64,000 nt of DNA, from assembly GCF_003097235.1 (NCBI RefSeq), contig NZ_QEQQ01000022.1, positions 1 through 64,000 on the forward strand, written 5' to 3'. Positions 24,125 through 33,610 of the stretch are shown piece by piece (within the stretch, counting starts at the first letter, position 1; each line of letters starts with the position of its first letter). The notes under the pieces are model-generated. The model was not told where the DNA came from. It was given only the letters and a program-made list of their open reading frames with translations, and did not search any database. Made by a program: the position numbers and the translations under genes. The DNA is from Pseudomonas sp. CC120222-01a (GTDB lineage Bacteria > Pseudomonadota > Gammaproteobacteria > Pseudomonadales > Pseudomonadaceae).

Positions 24125-26809
24125 ATGAAAAGCCAACCCGATGCCGCCAGCCGTGTGGCGGCCGAGGTCGTCACGCAGCTCCCCGTGCCCTCGCGGCTCG
24201 GCATGCTGCGTTTCGAAAGGCTGAACGAAGCCAACTGGGCGATGCTTTACCTGGACCCGGCCTGCGACCGCCAGTTCGGCTTGCCTGCTTCCGAGTTGTG
24301 CGCCCTGATCGACTCGCCCTACGCCAGCCTGATGGAGCCCGAGGCGCGGTATCGGCTGCACGATGAGATCCAGCTGCAACTGAGCAACCGTGGCTACTAC
24401 CGCGTGCGCTATACCCTGCATACCCAGGCCCGCGCGCTGCGCCTGCTGGAGGCCGGCGAGGCGTTCAAGCAGCACAACCGCCAGCTGCTGCGCGGCTTCC
24501 TCACGGTGCTCGACGACGAAGACGACAGCGACCTCGACACCAACGACCTGGAATCGCGCAACAACCGCCTGCAACTGGCCCTGCAGATCAACCAACGCGC
24601 CCAGCAGGAGCAGCTTGAGCACCTGGAGCGCGTGCGCGCCCAGCAAGACCTCATCCTGCGCCTTGCCCGCCAGCGCTACAGCGCCGAAAACTCGCTGCTC
24701 GAAGCCGCTCAGCTGATCACCCGCAGTGCCTGCGAAATCTACAAGGTCGACAGCGCCAGCATCTGGCACCTGGACGACCAGCGCCTGGAGCCGATCAGTG
24801 CCTGGCTGCGCAACGAGCAGGTGCACCGCCTGCCCGAGCCGATCGATGCCAGCCGCTTCCCCGACTACCTCGAAGCCCTGCACGCCAGCCGCGCCATCGA
24901 CGCACACAACGCCAACCACGACCCGCGCACCCGTGAGCTGGCCGAGAGCCTGTATGCCGACAACAACGCCATGCTCGACGCCAGCATTCGCGTCGATGGC
25001 CAGGTGGTCGGCGTACTGTGCCTGGAGCAGACCGGCCAGCCGCGCGCCTGGCAGTCCGATGAAATCGCCTTTGCCGGTGAACTGGCCGACCAGTTCGCCC
25101 AGGTCATCACCAACCACAACCGGCGCACCGCTGCCAGCGCCCTGCACCTGTTCCAGCGGGCCGTGGAACAGAGCGCCAGTGCCTTCCTGCTGGTCAACCG
25201 CGACGGCGTGGTGGAGTACGTCAACCCGAGCTTCACAGCCATCACCCAGTACAGCACCGAGGAAGTCCAGGGCCACCACCTGGCCGAGCTGCCCGCCCTG
25301 GAAAACCTCAGCGAGCTGCTGTTCGACTCGCCGTCCAGCCTGGCCATGGGCAACAGCTGGCAAGGTGAGTTCAAGAGCCGGCGCAAGAACCTCGAACCCT
25401 ACTGGGGCCAGCTGTCGATCTCCAAGGTGTACGGCGACAACCGTGAGCTGACCCACTACATCGGCATTTACGAAGACGTCACCCAGACCAAGCTGGCCCA
25501 GCAGCGCATCGAGCGCCTGGCCTACACCGACAACCTGACCAACCTGGGCAACCGCCCGGCGTTCATCCGCAAGCTCGACGAGCGCTTCGCCCGCGACAGC
25601 GAGAACCCGATCTGCCTGCTGTTGGTGGACATCGACAACTTCAAGCGGATCAACGACAGCCTCGGCCACCAGACCGGCGACAAGCTGCTGATCAGCCTGG
25701 CCCGGCGCCTGCGCAACAGCCTGAGCGTCAACGGCGTGCTGGCCCGTTTCGCCAGCAACGAATTCGCCGTGCTGCTCGACGACACCAGCCTGGAGGACGG
25801 CCAGTGCGTTGCCTTGCAGCTGCTGCGCACCCTCGACAAGCCGATGTTCGTCGACAACCAACTGATCAACGTCACCGCCTCGGTGGGCCTGGCCTGTGCG
25901 CCGCTGCACGGCAGCGACCCGACCACCCTGATGAAGAACGCCGGCCTCGCCCTGCACAAGGCCAAGGCCAACGGCAAGCACCAGGTGCAGGTGTTCACCG
26001 AAGTGCTCAACGCCGAAGCCAGCTACAAGCTGTTCGTCGAGAACAACCTGCGCCGCGCCCTGACCCAGAACGAGCTGGAGGTGTTCTACCAGCCCAAGCT
26101 GTGCCTGCGCAGCGGCCGCCTGCTGGGCCTTGAGGCCTTGCTGCGCTGGAACCACCCCGAGCGCGGCATGATCCGCCCCGACCAGTTCATCAGCGTGGCC
26201 GAAGAAACCGGCCTGATCATCCCCATCGGCAAGTGGGTGGTGCGCCAATCGTGCCGCATGAGCCAGCAGTTGCAGGAAGCTGGCATGGGCTGCCTGCACG
26301 TGGCCATCAACCTGTCGCCCAAGCAGTTTTCCGACCCCGACCTGGTGGCCTCGATCGGCTCGATCCTCAAGGAGGAAGGCCTGCCGCCGCACCTGCTGGA
26401 GCTGGAACTGACCGAAGGCCTGCTACTGGAAGCCACCGAAGACACCCACCGCCAGCTTGACGAGCTCAAGGCCCTGGGCCTGACCCTGGCCATGGACGAC
26501 TTCGGCACCGGCTATTCGTCGTTGAGCTACCTGAAGAAGTTTCCGATCGACATCATCAAGATCGACCGCAGCTTCATCAACGAGATCCCCGACAACCAGG
26601 ACGACATGGAAATCACCTCGGCGGTGGTGGCCATGGCCCACAACCTCAAGCTCAAGGTGGTGGCCGAAGGCATCGAGACGCCGGAACAACTGGCGTTCCT
26701 ACGCCGGCACCGTTGCGACGTCGGCCAGGGCTACCTGTTTGACCGGCCAATCCCGGGCCGCGAGCTTGCAGAAAAACTCAAGCGCTATCCGCGCGGTCCA
26801 ATGGCCTGA
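24125..26809 (+). CDS. Multidomain GAF-PAS-GGDEF-EAL c-di-GMP protein
   Basis: With ATG 24125 the protein has 894 residues; in-frame starts further upstream (for example 24026) are possible. The order is: an N-terminal PAS-like region (about 20-130), a coiled linker (140-185), a GAF domain (185-330), a PAS domain (340-455, FQRAVEQSASAFLLVNRDG), a GGDEF-type domain (467-625) and an EAL domain (645-890). The GGDEF signature is replaced by ASNEF at about 543-547, so cyclase activity is unlikely. The EAL domain keeps EALLRW, ELTEGLL, DDFGTGYSS, KIDRSF and AEGIET, the metal and catalytic residues of an active phosphodiesterase. It probably lowers c-di-GMP in response to ligands sensed by GAF/PAS. 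No membrane segment is seen. Confidence 0.88.
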   Translation: MKSQPDAASRVAAEVVTQLPVPSRLGMLRFERLNEANWAMLYLDPACDRQFGLPASELCALIDSPYASLMEPEARYRLHDEIQLQLSNRGYYRVRYTLHTQARALRLLEAGEAFKQHNRQLLRGFLTVLDDEDDSDLDTNDLESRNNRLQLALQINQRAQQEQLEHLERVRAQQDLILRLARQRYSAENSLLEAAQLITRSACEIYKVDSASIWHLDDQRLEPISAWLRNEQVHRLPEPIDASRFPDYLEALHASRAIDAHNANHDPRTRELAESLYADNNAMLDASIRVDGQVVGVLCLEQTGQPRAWQSDEIAFAGELADQFAQVITNHNRRTAASALHLFQRAVEQSASAFLLVNRDGVVEYVNPSFTAITQYSTEEVQGHHLAELPALENLSELLFDSPSSLAMGNSWQGEFKSRRKNLEPYWGQLSISKVYGDNRELTHYIGIYEDVTQTKLAQQRIERLAYTDNLTNLGNRPAFIRKLDERFARDSENPICLLLVDIDNFKRINDSLGHQTGDKLLISLARRLRNSLSVNGVLARFASNEFAVLLDDTSLEDGQCVALQLLRTLDKPMFVDNQLINVTASVGLACAPLHGSDPTTLMKNAGLALHKAKANGKHQVQVFTEVLNAEASYKLFVENNLRRALTQNELEVFYQPKLCLRSGRLLGLEALLRWNHPERGMIRPDQFISVAEETGLIIPIGKWVVRQSCRMSQQLQEAGMGCLHVAINLSPKQFSDPDLVASIGSILKEEGLPPHLLELELTEGLLLEATEDTHRQLDELKALGLTLAMDDFGTGYSSLSYLKKFPIDIIKIDRSFINEIPDNQDDMEITSAVVAMAHNLKLKVVAEGIETPEQLAFLRRHRCDVGQGYLFDRPIPGRELAEKLKRYPRGPMA

Positions 26810-26850
26810 CAGCTGCCTGAAGCTCGGGCACTATACAAACCATTCGCGAT

Positions 26851-26882
26851 CCCTGTGGGAGCGGGCTTGTCCCGCGAAGGCC
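26851..26882. repeat. REP element, family A (single)
   Basis: CCTGTGGGAGCGGGCTTGTC then CCGCGAAGG, with inner palindrome GCGGGCTTGTCCCGC. It separates the c-di-GMP gene from msrA. Confidence 0.8.
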
Positions 26883-26917
26883 CCACCCCTATTCAACTGA
26901 CATACAGAGGAACAGCC

Positions 26918-27586
<669 letters not shown>

Positions 27587-27589
27587 ACC

Positions 27590-28213
27590 ATGAGCACGAT
27601 GACCCTGTTCCACTCGCCACTGTCGCCCTTCGTGCGCAAGGTCATGGTGGTGCTGCACGAGACCGGTCAGCTTGACCGCGTCGCGCTACAGCCGGTGAAC
27701 ATCAGCCCGGTGAGCGGTGACGAGCAGCTCAACCAGGGCAACCCGATCGGCAAGATCCCGGCCCTGCGCCTGGAAGACGGCACCGTGCTGCACGACAGCC
27801 GGGTGATCTGCGAGTACCTCGACCTGCAGCATGTCGGCCTGCCGCTGCTGCCGCGCGAGGGCTCGGCGCGCTGGCGGCGCATGACGCTGGCTTCGCAGGC
27901 CGATGCAATCATGGACGCGGCGGTCTCGAGCCGTTACGAGAGCTTCCTGCGCCCTGAAGAGAAGCGCTGGGATGGCTGGCTCGAAGCGCAGGGCGAGAAG
28001 ATTCGCCGCAGCCTGGCGAACCTAGAGCAGGAGCACCTGGCTGAATTGGCTAGCGGTTTCGATCTCGCGGCGATCGGCGTGGCTTGTGCACTAGGCTACT
28101 TGGACCTACGTCAGCCACAGTTCGGCTGGCGTGAGCGCCAGCCTGGCTTGGCGGCATGGTATGCCGAGGTGGCCCAACGGCCGTCAATGGTGGCGACAGC
28201 ACCAGTAGCCTGA
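27590..28213 (+). CDS. Glutathione S-transferase family protein
   Basis: The 207-residue protein has a thioredoxin-like N-terminal domain opening with TLFHSPLSPFVRKVMVVLHE, where SPFV marks the catalytic Ser/Cys position. The glutathione-binding NPIGKIPAL and DSRVICEYLD motifs follow, and an all-helical C-terminal domain. Four bases separate it from msrA, so the pair probably forms an oxidative-stress operon. The substrate is unknown. Confidence 0.88.
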   Translation: MSTMTLFHSPLSPFVRKVMVVLHETGQLDRVALQPVNISPVSGDEQLNQGNPIGKIPALRLEDGTVLHDSRVICEYLDLQHVGLPLLPREGSARWRRMTLASQADAIMDAAVSSRYESFLRPEEKRWDGWLEAQGEKIRRSLANLEQEHLAELASGFDLAAIGVACALGYLDLRQPQFGWRERQPGLAAWYAEVAQRPSMVATAPVA

Positions 28214-28227
28214 AGGCCCGCTTCGCC

Positions 28228-28348
28228 TTTGTGGGAGCGGCCTTGCGTCGCGAAAGGGCCGCAAAGCGGCCCCGGCAATTTCTGCTGCGAAGCTGAAAAC
28301 CCGGGGCCGCTTCGCAGCCCTTTCGCGACACAAGGCCGCTCCCACAAA
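28228..28348. repeat. REP pair, family B
   Basis: Inverted copies of the GTGGGAGCGGCCTTGYGTCG unit, with inner stems CCGCAAAGCGGCCCC and its mate, lie between convergent genes. Confidence 0.85.
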
Positions 28349-28373
28349 AAGCAGGGCCAATCTGGCTTCAGTA

Positions 28374-28874
28374 TCAGCAGTCAGGATTGCCCGCAGTAAA
28401 CTTCTTGGCCGGGTTCACCGCCGCCTTGAACTGGCGCAGCGCCTTGGAGCCAATCAGCAACGGGTAGTTGAAGTGGCTGCGGTCCACCAGGTTGACCTCC
28501 ATGGTGCGTTTCACGCCACCCAGGCACATCTCCAGGTCGACCACCGGCCGCTTGGAAATCTCCGGCGTATCGCCCTCATCCTCTTCATCGACACGGCCCT
28601 TGATCTTGCTGATGCGCGAGACCGGGTGCTCATAGACCTTGCCGTCGGAGTCCTTGGTGGCCAGGCGGAAACGTACCCACTCCTCGCCATCGCGGGTGAA
28701 CATCTCGATGTCCTTGGCCGACAGCGAGGCAGTCCAGGCACCGGTGTCCATCTTGGCTTTCAGGGTCTGACCAAGCTCAGGCAGCTTGATGTTCTCGTAA
28801 CGGCCATAGACCGTCGGTTCGGCGGCCATCACTGGCAACGCCAACAGTGATAACAGGGCAAGCAGAGATTTCAC
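28374..28874 (-). CDS. Secreted retropepsin-like protease (PF05618-type, 'ATP-dependent zinc protease')
   Basis: The 166-residue protein starts with GTG 28874 behind GGAAG; upstream residues of the longer frame do not look like protein. A signal peptide spans about 1-19 (SLLALLSLLALPVMAA). The mature part shows the retropepsin-like motif KAKMDTGAWTASL and the family features RKPVVDLEMCLGG-like strand, VNLVDRSHFNYPLLIGSKAL. Many databases call this family a zinc protease; structural comparisons favour an aspartic fold with the DTG Asp. It probably acts in the periplasm. Substrate unknown. Confidence 0.82.
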   Translation of the reverse strand: MKSLLALLSLLALPVMAAEPTVYGRYENIKLPELGQTLKAKMDTGAWTASLSAKDIEMFTRDGEEWVRFRLATKDSDGKVYEHPVSRISKIKGRVDEEDEGDTPEISKRPVVDLEMCLGGVKRTMEVNLVDRSHFNYPLLIGSKALRQFKAAVNPAKKFTAGNPDC

Positions 28875-29056
28875 AGGCAGGCTTCCTTGAGAAGAGTCAG
28901 TGCTTAGACTGCACTGGCAGGATAGGTTCGCTGTCACAAGCCTAACCAACATGTTGTGAAACATTTGTCCCTGCCGTCGGGCATTGGACATTTGGCGTAG
29001 ACACCAGCGCTGCTTATCATTGCGCCCTGCCAACTTCCCACAACAAGAGTTTCCTT

Positions 29057-29944
29057 ATGCGTCGCCTGTTTACCGGCATTCTCACAACCACCCTGCTGCT
29101 GCTCAACACCGTGGTGATGATCTGCCCGCTGATGGTCTTCGCCCTGCTCAAGCTGGTACTGCAGGGGCGCTGGCGCGACTACGCCTCCGCTGCCGTGATG
29201 TGGTTCGCGGAAGCCTGGTCAGAGGTCGACAAGGCCATCTTCGCCCTGTGCATCCCCACCAAATGGGACATCCGTGGCGTCGAAAACCTGCGCAAGGACA
29301 CGTCCTACCTGGCCGTCAGCAACCACCAGACCTGGGTCGACATCCCGGCGCTGATCGAAAGCCTCAACCGCCGCACGCCGTTCTTCAAGTTCTTCCTCAA
29401 GAAAGAGCTGATCTGGGTACCGCTGCTGGGCCTGGCCTGGTGGGGCCTCGACTACCCGTTCATGAAGCGCTACAGCAAGGCGTTCCTGGAAAAGCACCCA
29501 GAGCTCAAGGGCAAGGACCTGGAAATCACCAAGGCCGCCTGCGAGCTGTTCAAGCGCCAGCCGGTGACCGTGGTCAACTACCTCGAAGGCACCCGCTTCA
29601 CCGAGGCCAAGCACCGCGAACAGCAATCGCCCTACCGTTACCTGCTCAAGCCCAAGGCCGGCGGCGTGGCGTTCGTGCTGGCGGCGCTGGGCGAGCAGCT
29701 GGATGCACTGCTGGACGTGACCATCGTCTATCCCGGCAATAAGGCGCCGGGCTTCTGGGATCTGCTTAATGGCAGCATCAGCCGGGTGATTATCGACATT
29801 CAGGTGCGTGAGCTGGACCCGGCATTGTGGGATGGGGATTACGAAAATGACCCGGCCTTCCGCCAGACCGTGCAGGCCTGGGTCAACCAGCTGTGGTTGG
29901 ACAAGGACCAGCGTATCGAGCAACTGCGCGCTGAAATGAACTGA
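29057..29944 (+). CDS. PlsC-family acyltransferase (YihG-like)
   Basis: The 295-residue inner-membrane protein has a hydrophobic N-terminus (residues 5-40). The acyltransferase block I NHQTWVDIPAL (HX4D) and block III EGTRFTEAKH are intact. The layout and length match the YihG branch of the 1-acyl-glycerol-3-phosphate acyltransferases, which tune phospholipid acyl composition. The gene stands alone, divergent from the retropepsin-like gene, with a REP pair after it. Confidence 0.88.
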   Translation: MRRLFTGILTTTLLLLNTVVMICPLMVFALLKLVLQGRWRDYASAAVMWFAEAWSEVDKAIFALCIPTKWDIRGVENLRKDTSYLAVSNHQTWVDIPALIESLNRRTPFFKFFLKKELIWVPLLGLAWWGLDYPFMKRYSKAFLEKHPELKGKDLEITKAACELFKRQPVTVVNYLEGTRFTEAKHREQQSPYRYLLKPKAGGVAFVLAALGEQLDALLDVTIVYPGNKAPGFWDLLNGSISRVIIDIQVRELDPALWDGDYENDPAFRQTVQAWVNQLWLDKDQRIEQLRAEMN

Positions 29945-29959
29945 GTTTATTGCCTGTAC

Positions 29960-30057
29960 TGGCCTCTTCGCGGGCACGCCCGCTCCCACAGGGATTGCGC
30001 AGGTCTTGAGCTTTGCGCAGTCCCTGTGGGAGCGGGCGGGCACGCGAAGAGGCCGGC
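29960..30057. repeat. REP pair, family A
   Basis: Inverted GGCCTCTTCGCGGGCACGCC and matching GCGGGCACGCGAAGAGGCC units around a 30-bp spacer, after the acyltransferase gene. Confidence 0.85.
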
Positions 30058-30186
30058 AAAGGAATGCGCACCATCCCGATTAAAACCCAGGCTAATAATC
30101 AGAATAAGTAATACTTTTTTGTCATCACCCACCTAAGTGGATAAAAATCGACCAAAGCACAACTACAAAAATGCCTGGATCGATCG

Positions 30187-31536
30187 ATGGCCAACCCACC
30201 CAGCTCCAACTCCGCCCAACTGCGCCGTGTCCTCGGCCTCCCCGCCCTGGTGTTCTTCGGCCTGGTGTACATGGTCCCACTGACCATCTTCACCACCTAC
30301 GGCATCGTCACCGAACTCACCGGTGGCCGCACCGCCAGCGCCTACATGGTCACGCTGGTGGCCATGCTGTTCACCGCCGCGTCCTACAGCTTCATGGTCA
30401 AGCGCTTCCCGGTCGCGGGTTCGGCGTACTCCTACACCAACATGGCCTTCGGCCCCAATGTTGGCTTCCTCGCCGGCTGGTCGCTGCTGCTGGATTACCT
30501 GTTCCTGCCGATGATCAACTACCTGTTGATCGGCCTGTTCCTCAACATCGCCTTCCCGGCCATTCCGGCATGGTCCATCGCCCTGGCCTCGATCGTGCTG
30601 GTAACGGTGCTGAACGTGGTCGGCATCCACTCGGTGGCCAAGACCAGCAACCTGATCGTCGGCGCGCAGATCGTCTTTATCGTGGTGTTCGTCGCGCTGT
30701 CCTGCCAGTCGCTGGCCGGCCAGCCGCTGGACCTGCTGTCGCCGCTGCTGGGCGATGGCTCCAAGCCTGGTTTCGGCCCGATCATGGCCGGCGCTGCGGT
30801 GCTGTGCCTGTCGTTCCTCGGTTTCGATGCCGTGTCGACCCTGGCCGAAGAATGCCGCGATGCCCGCCGCGACGTGCCACGGGCGATCATCCTCACCACC
30901 CTGTTCGCCGGCGTGCTGTTCACCGTGCTGGCCTACGTCAGTCAGCTGGTCATGCCGGGCACCACCTTCGCCAATGCCGATGCGGCAGCCAACGAGGTGA
31001 TGTTCAAGGCAGGCGGGCAGTTCCTGGCCAACTTCTTCACGGCTGCGTATGTCGCCGGCAGCCTCGGCTCGGCGCTGGCCTCGCAGGCGGCGGTGTCGCG
31101 CATTCTGTTCACCATGGGGCGTGACAACGTGCTGCCACGGCGCAGCTTCGGCTACCTGTCGCCACGCTTTGGCACGCCAGTGTTCGCCATTGCGCTGGTG
31201 TCGGCATTTTCGCTGCTGGCATTGGTGATCGACCTGGCCACCCTCGCCTCACTGATCAGCTTTGGTGCGCTGGTGGCGTTCTCGGCGGTGAACCTGGCGG
31301 TGGTGAAGACCCACCTGATGGACGATGGCGCGCAGCGTAACCTAAAAGGGCTGCTGTGCTATGGCTTGGTGCCGCTGGTGGGGTTGGCGCTGACCTTGTG
31401 GCTGTGGACCAGCCTGTCGGCACTGACCTTGGTGATTGGCCTGTGCTGGTTTGCATTTGGCCTTGCATACCTGGCGGTACTGACTGCCGGCTTCCGCCGC
31501 CCTGTGCGACTGGTGGACTTCACCGAAGCCGCCTGA
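30187..31536 (+). CDS. APC-superfamily amino acid/polyamine permease, PuuP-like
   Basis: The 449-residue permease has twelve predicted helices. Its sequence tracks E. coli PuuP in several diagnostic stretches: the first helix with GLVYMVPLTIFTTYGIV, then FPVAGSAYSYTN, WSLLLDYLFLPMINYLL, SFLGFDAVSTLAEE and MGRDNVLPRRSFGYL. PuuP imports putrescine by proton symport, so putrescine or a related amine is the best guess, though other APC substrates are possible. No polyamine catabolic genes lie beside it. REP elements flank it on both sides. Confidence 0.85.
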   Translation: MANPPSSNSAQLRRVLGLPALVFFGLVYMVPLTIFTTYGIVTELTGGRTASAYMVTLVAMLFTAASYSFMVKRFPVAGSAYSYTNMAFGPNVGFLAGWSLLLDYLFLPMINYLLIGLFLNIAFPAIPAWSIALASIVLVTVLNVVGIHSVAKTSNLIVGAQIVFIVVFVALSCQSLAGQPLDLLSPLLGDGSKPGFGPIMAGAAVLCLSFLGFDAVSTLAEECRDARRDVPRAIILTTLFAGVLFTVLAYVSQLVMPGTTFANADAAANEVMFKAGGQFLANFFTAAYVAGSLGSALASQAAVSRILFTMGRDNVLPRRSFGYLSPRFGTPVFAIALVSAFSLLALVIDLATLASLISFGALVAFSAVNLAVVKTHLMDDGAQRNLKGLLCYGLVPLVGLALTLWLWTSLSALTLVIGLCWFAFGLAYLAVLTAGFRRPVRLVDFTEAA

Positions 31537-31542
31537 CCCAAT

Positions 31543-31580
31543 GGGCCGCTGCGCGGCCCTTTCGCGACACAAGGCCGCTC
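31543..31580. repeat. REP element, family B (single, truncated)
   Basis: GGGCCGCTGCGCGGCCCTTT followed by CGCGACACAAGGCCGCTC. It lies between the convergent permease and DUF2780 genes, where it could act as a bidirectional terminator. Confidence 0.75.
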
Positions 31581-31586
31581 ATGACA

Positions 31587-32159
31587 TCAGACCGAGGGCT
31601 GGGTCAGCGGCGCCGGTGTAGTCCACAGATTTCCCAGATTCTGCAGCAACGACCCGGCAATCCCCTGCTGCCCCAGGTACTGCAGAATCAGCGGCGCAAA
31701 CTGCCCGATCATCCCGGTATCCATGCCCAGCGCCTTGAACGCATTGTCCAAGTCGCCGCGGTTTTCCACATCGTTGCCCAGCGCCTTGTCCAGCGCCGAC
31801 TGGCTGCCTTTGTCGTTGCCCAGCAACTGACCCAAGCCACTCAGCCCGCCCAGGGCATTGGCGCCCGACAGCAGGTCCAGGCCCGGCACGGCCTTGGTCA
31901 GCTGGCCGTAGTCGTCGCTGCTCAGGTTGTTACGCGCCAACCCCAGCATGGCCCCCGCCCCGCCCACGGCCTGTTCGGGCGTGATGTTCAACTGGCTGCC
32001 CAGAGTGTTTAGCAGATTGGCCTGCCCTTCGGGCGCCTGTACCTGGCCTTGCTGCTGGTTCTGCATGGAGGAGACGGCGTTGGCGGCGTCGCTGAGGTTG
32101 AAGGCGAACACCGGGCTTGCGGCCAGGGTCATCAGGGTTGCCAGGGTGAATGCTTTCAT
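31587..32159 (-). CDS. Exported DUF2780-family protein
   Basis: The 190-residue protein begins at ATG 32159; an upstream ATG at 32237 adds non-conserved residues. A signal peptide spans about 1-19 (MKAFTLATLMTLAASPVFA). The mature protein is Gly/Leu/Gln-rich with the pattern LNITPEQAVGGAGAMLGLARNNLS and KAVPGLDLLSGANALGGLSGLGQLLG, which fits DUF2780 (VcgC/VcgE-like) proteins of unknown function. It is a single gene facing the permease. Confidence 0.75.
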   Translation of the reverse strand: MKAFTLATLMTLAASPVFAFNLSDAANAVSSMQNQQQGQVQAPEGQANLLNTLGSQLNITPEQAVGGAGAMLGLARNNLSSDDYGQLTKAVPGLDLLSGANALGGLSGLGQLLGNDKGSQSALDKALGNDVENRGDLDNAFKALGMDTGMIGQFAPLILQYLGQQGIAGSLLQNLGNLWTTPAPLTQPSV

Positions 32160-32395
32160 CGGGAGGGACCTCGTCGGCCGGGATGGCCTGGGAAACGATG
32201 ACTTCGACTGATTGGAACAAGGTTTGTTCCAGGCCATGCATCGGGTGTACGCGGCTCACCTTCCTGCCTGACAGCGAACGTACCGTTTCGACCTAGCATT
32301 TCTGCCAGTTGTAGCGTTGATCCAAACCAACAGACACTGGAACCCAACACCTACCCGTCGAGTGGCAGGTCAAACGCATACACGAGGATAGACGA

Positions 32396-32971
32396 GTGAT
32401 CATTCACCAGAACTTCTATCAGGGCAGCCACCTGCGTACTATCAAGTCGAGAGACCAGGCAACTTCACTGTTTCGTCACCAAGATATACCGCTGGCGGAA
32501 AAACGCGGCACAAATCCGGTAAATCTGCTCGGCACCGGTCTTAGCCGATCTGTACTCAATAGCCTTAAGACCTCTTCCCCCCGTTGGTTTTCTTACACGC
32601 CCTATGGGTACAGTCCCGACGCGACGAGGGAAGATTCGTCGCTGGGCTTCAATGGTGAGTACCGCGACATTCTCGGACTCTACCCACTGGGCAATGGCCA
32701 GCGCAATCATAATTCGAGACTCATGCGCTTTCAGTCGCCGGACGACGAAAGTCCGTTCGATAGAGGTGGATTGAATGCCTATGCCTACTGCGCAGGAGAT
32801 CCGATAAACCGCAGAGATCCGACAGGCCACTTCTTCGGATTGCTGATCGCCATCATCGTATTGGTGATCATTGGCTTGGCAGTTGGCATCGGACTGCTTC
32901 TGAACCACCTGGTAAAGAAGAAACCAGGGGGCTATCTCCCTCGCTCCGAAAGATCCAGAATTCGGCGCTGA
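32396..32971 (+). CDS. Mini-Rhs protein, copy 1 (Rhs core end plus membrane tail)
   Basis: The 191-residue protein starts with GTG behind GAGGATA. Residues 60-140 are the last part of an Rhs/YD core: YTPYGYSPDA, LGFNGEYRD, YPLGNGQR, NSRLMRFQSPDDESPFDRGGLNAYAYCAGDPINRRDPTGH. The canonical DPxGH boundary, after which polymorphic Rhs toxins carry their variable tips, falls at about residue 143. The tail here is only some 46 residues, with one or two hydrophobic helices (FFGLLIAIIVLVIIGLAVGIGLLLN) and a basic end SERSRIRR. No long Rhs N-terminus, VgrG or immunity gene is near. It may be an orphan toxin tip or a solo mini-Rhs. It forms a tandem duplicate with the next gene. Confidence 0.8.
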   Translation: MIIHQNFYQGSHLRTIKSRDQATSLFRHQDIPLAEKRGTNPVNLLGTGLSRSVLNSLKTSSPRWFSYTPYGYSPDATREDSSLGFNGEYRDILGLYPLGNGQRNHNSRLMRFQSPDDESPFDRGGLNAYAYCAGDPINRRDPTGHFFGLLIAIIVLVIIGLAVGIGLLLNHLVKKKPGGYLPRSERSRIRR

Positions 32972-33028
32972 GCCGAAAAAAGCCCCTCCGTCGAGTGGCA
33001 GGTCAAACACATACACGAGGATGGACGA

Positions 33029-33604
33029 GTGACCGTTCACCAGAACTTCTATCAGGGCAACCACCTGCGCACCATCAAGTCGAGAGGCCAGGCAACTTCA
33101 CTGTTTCGTCACCAAGATATGCCGCTGGCGGAAAAACGCGGTACAAATCCGGTAAATCTGCTCGGCACCGGTCTTAGCCGATCTGTAATCAATAGCCTGA
33201 AGACCTCTTCCCCCAGTTCGTTTTCTTACACGCCATATGGGTACAGTCCCGACGCGACAAGGGAAGATTCGTCGCTGGGCTTCAATGGTGAATACCGCGA
33301 CATTCTCGGACTCTACCCACTGGGCAATGGCCAGCGCAATTATAATTCGAGACTCATGCGCTTTCAGTCGCCGGACGACGAAAGTCCGTTCGATAGAGGT
33401 GGATTGAATGCCTATGCCTACTGCGCAGGAGATCCAATAAACCGCAGAGATCCGACAGGCCACTTCTTACAATTGATGATCACCATCGTGATAGTGTTCA
33501 TCATTGCCATGACAGTTGGCATCGCACTGCTTCTGAACTGGCTGGCAAAGAAGCAAACAGGGCGCTCCTTACCTCGCTCCGAAAGATCCAGAATTCGGCG
33601 CTGA
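33029..33604 (+). CDS. Mini-Rhs protein, copy 2
   Basis: The 191-residue paralogue has the same start context (GTG, GAGGATG site) and an almost identical core through DPINRRDPTGH. The tail then diverges: FLQLMITIVIVFIIAMTVGIALLLN in place of the copy 1 helix, while the final SERSRIRR is again identical. The gene is followed at once by an intact intrinsic terminator, so both copies are likely on one transcript. Function unknown; a membrane-active Rhs-type effector tip or a silenced cassette are both possible. Confidence 0.8.
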   Translation: MTVHQNFYQGNHLRTIKSRGQATSLFRHQDMPLAEKRGTNPVNLLGTGLSRSVINSLKTSSPSSFSYTPYGYSPDATREDSSLGFNGEYRDILGLYPLGNGQRNYNSRLMRFQSPDDESPFDRGGLNAYAYCAGDPINRRDPTGHFLQLMITIVIVFIIAMTVGIALLLNWLAKKQTGRSLPRSERSRIRR

Positions 33605-33610
33605 GCCCAT

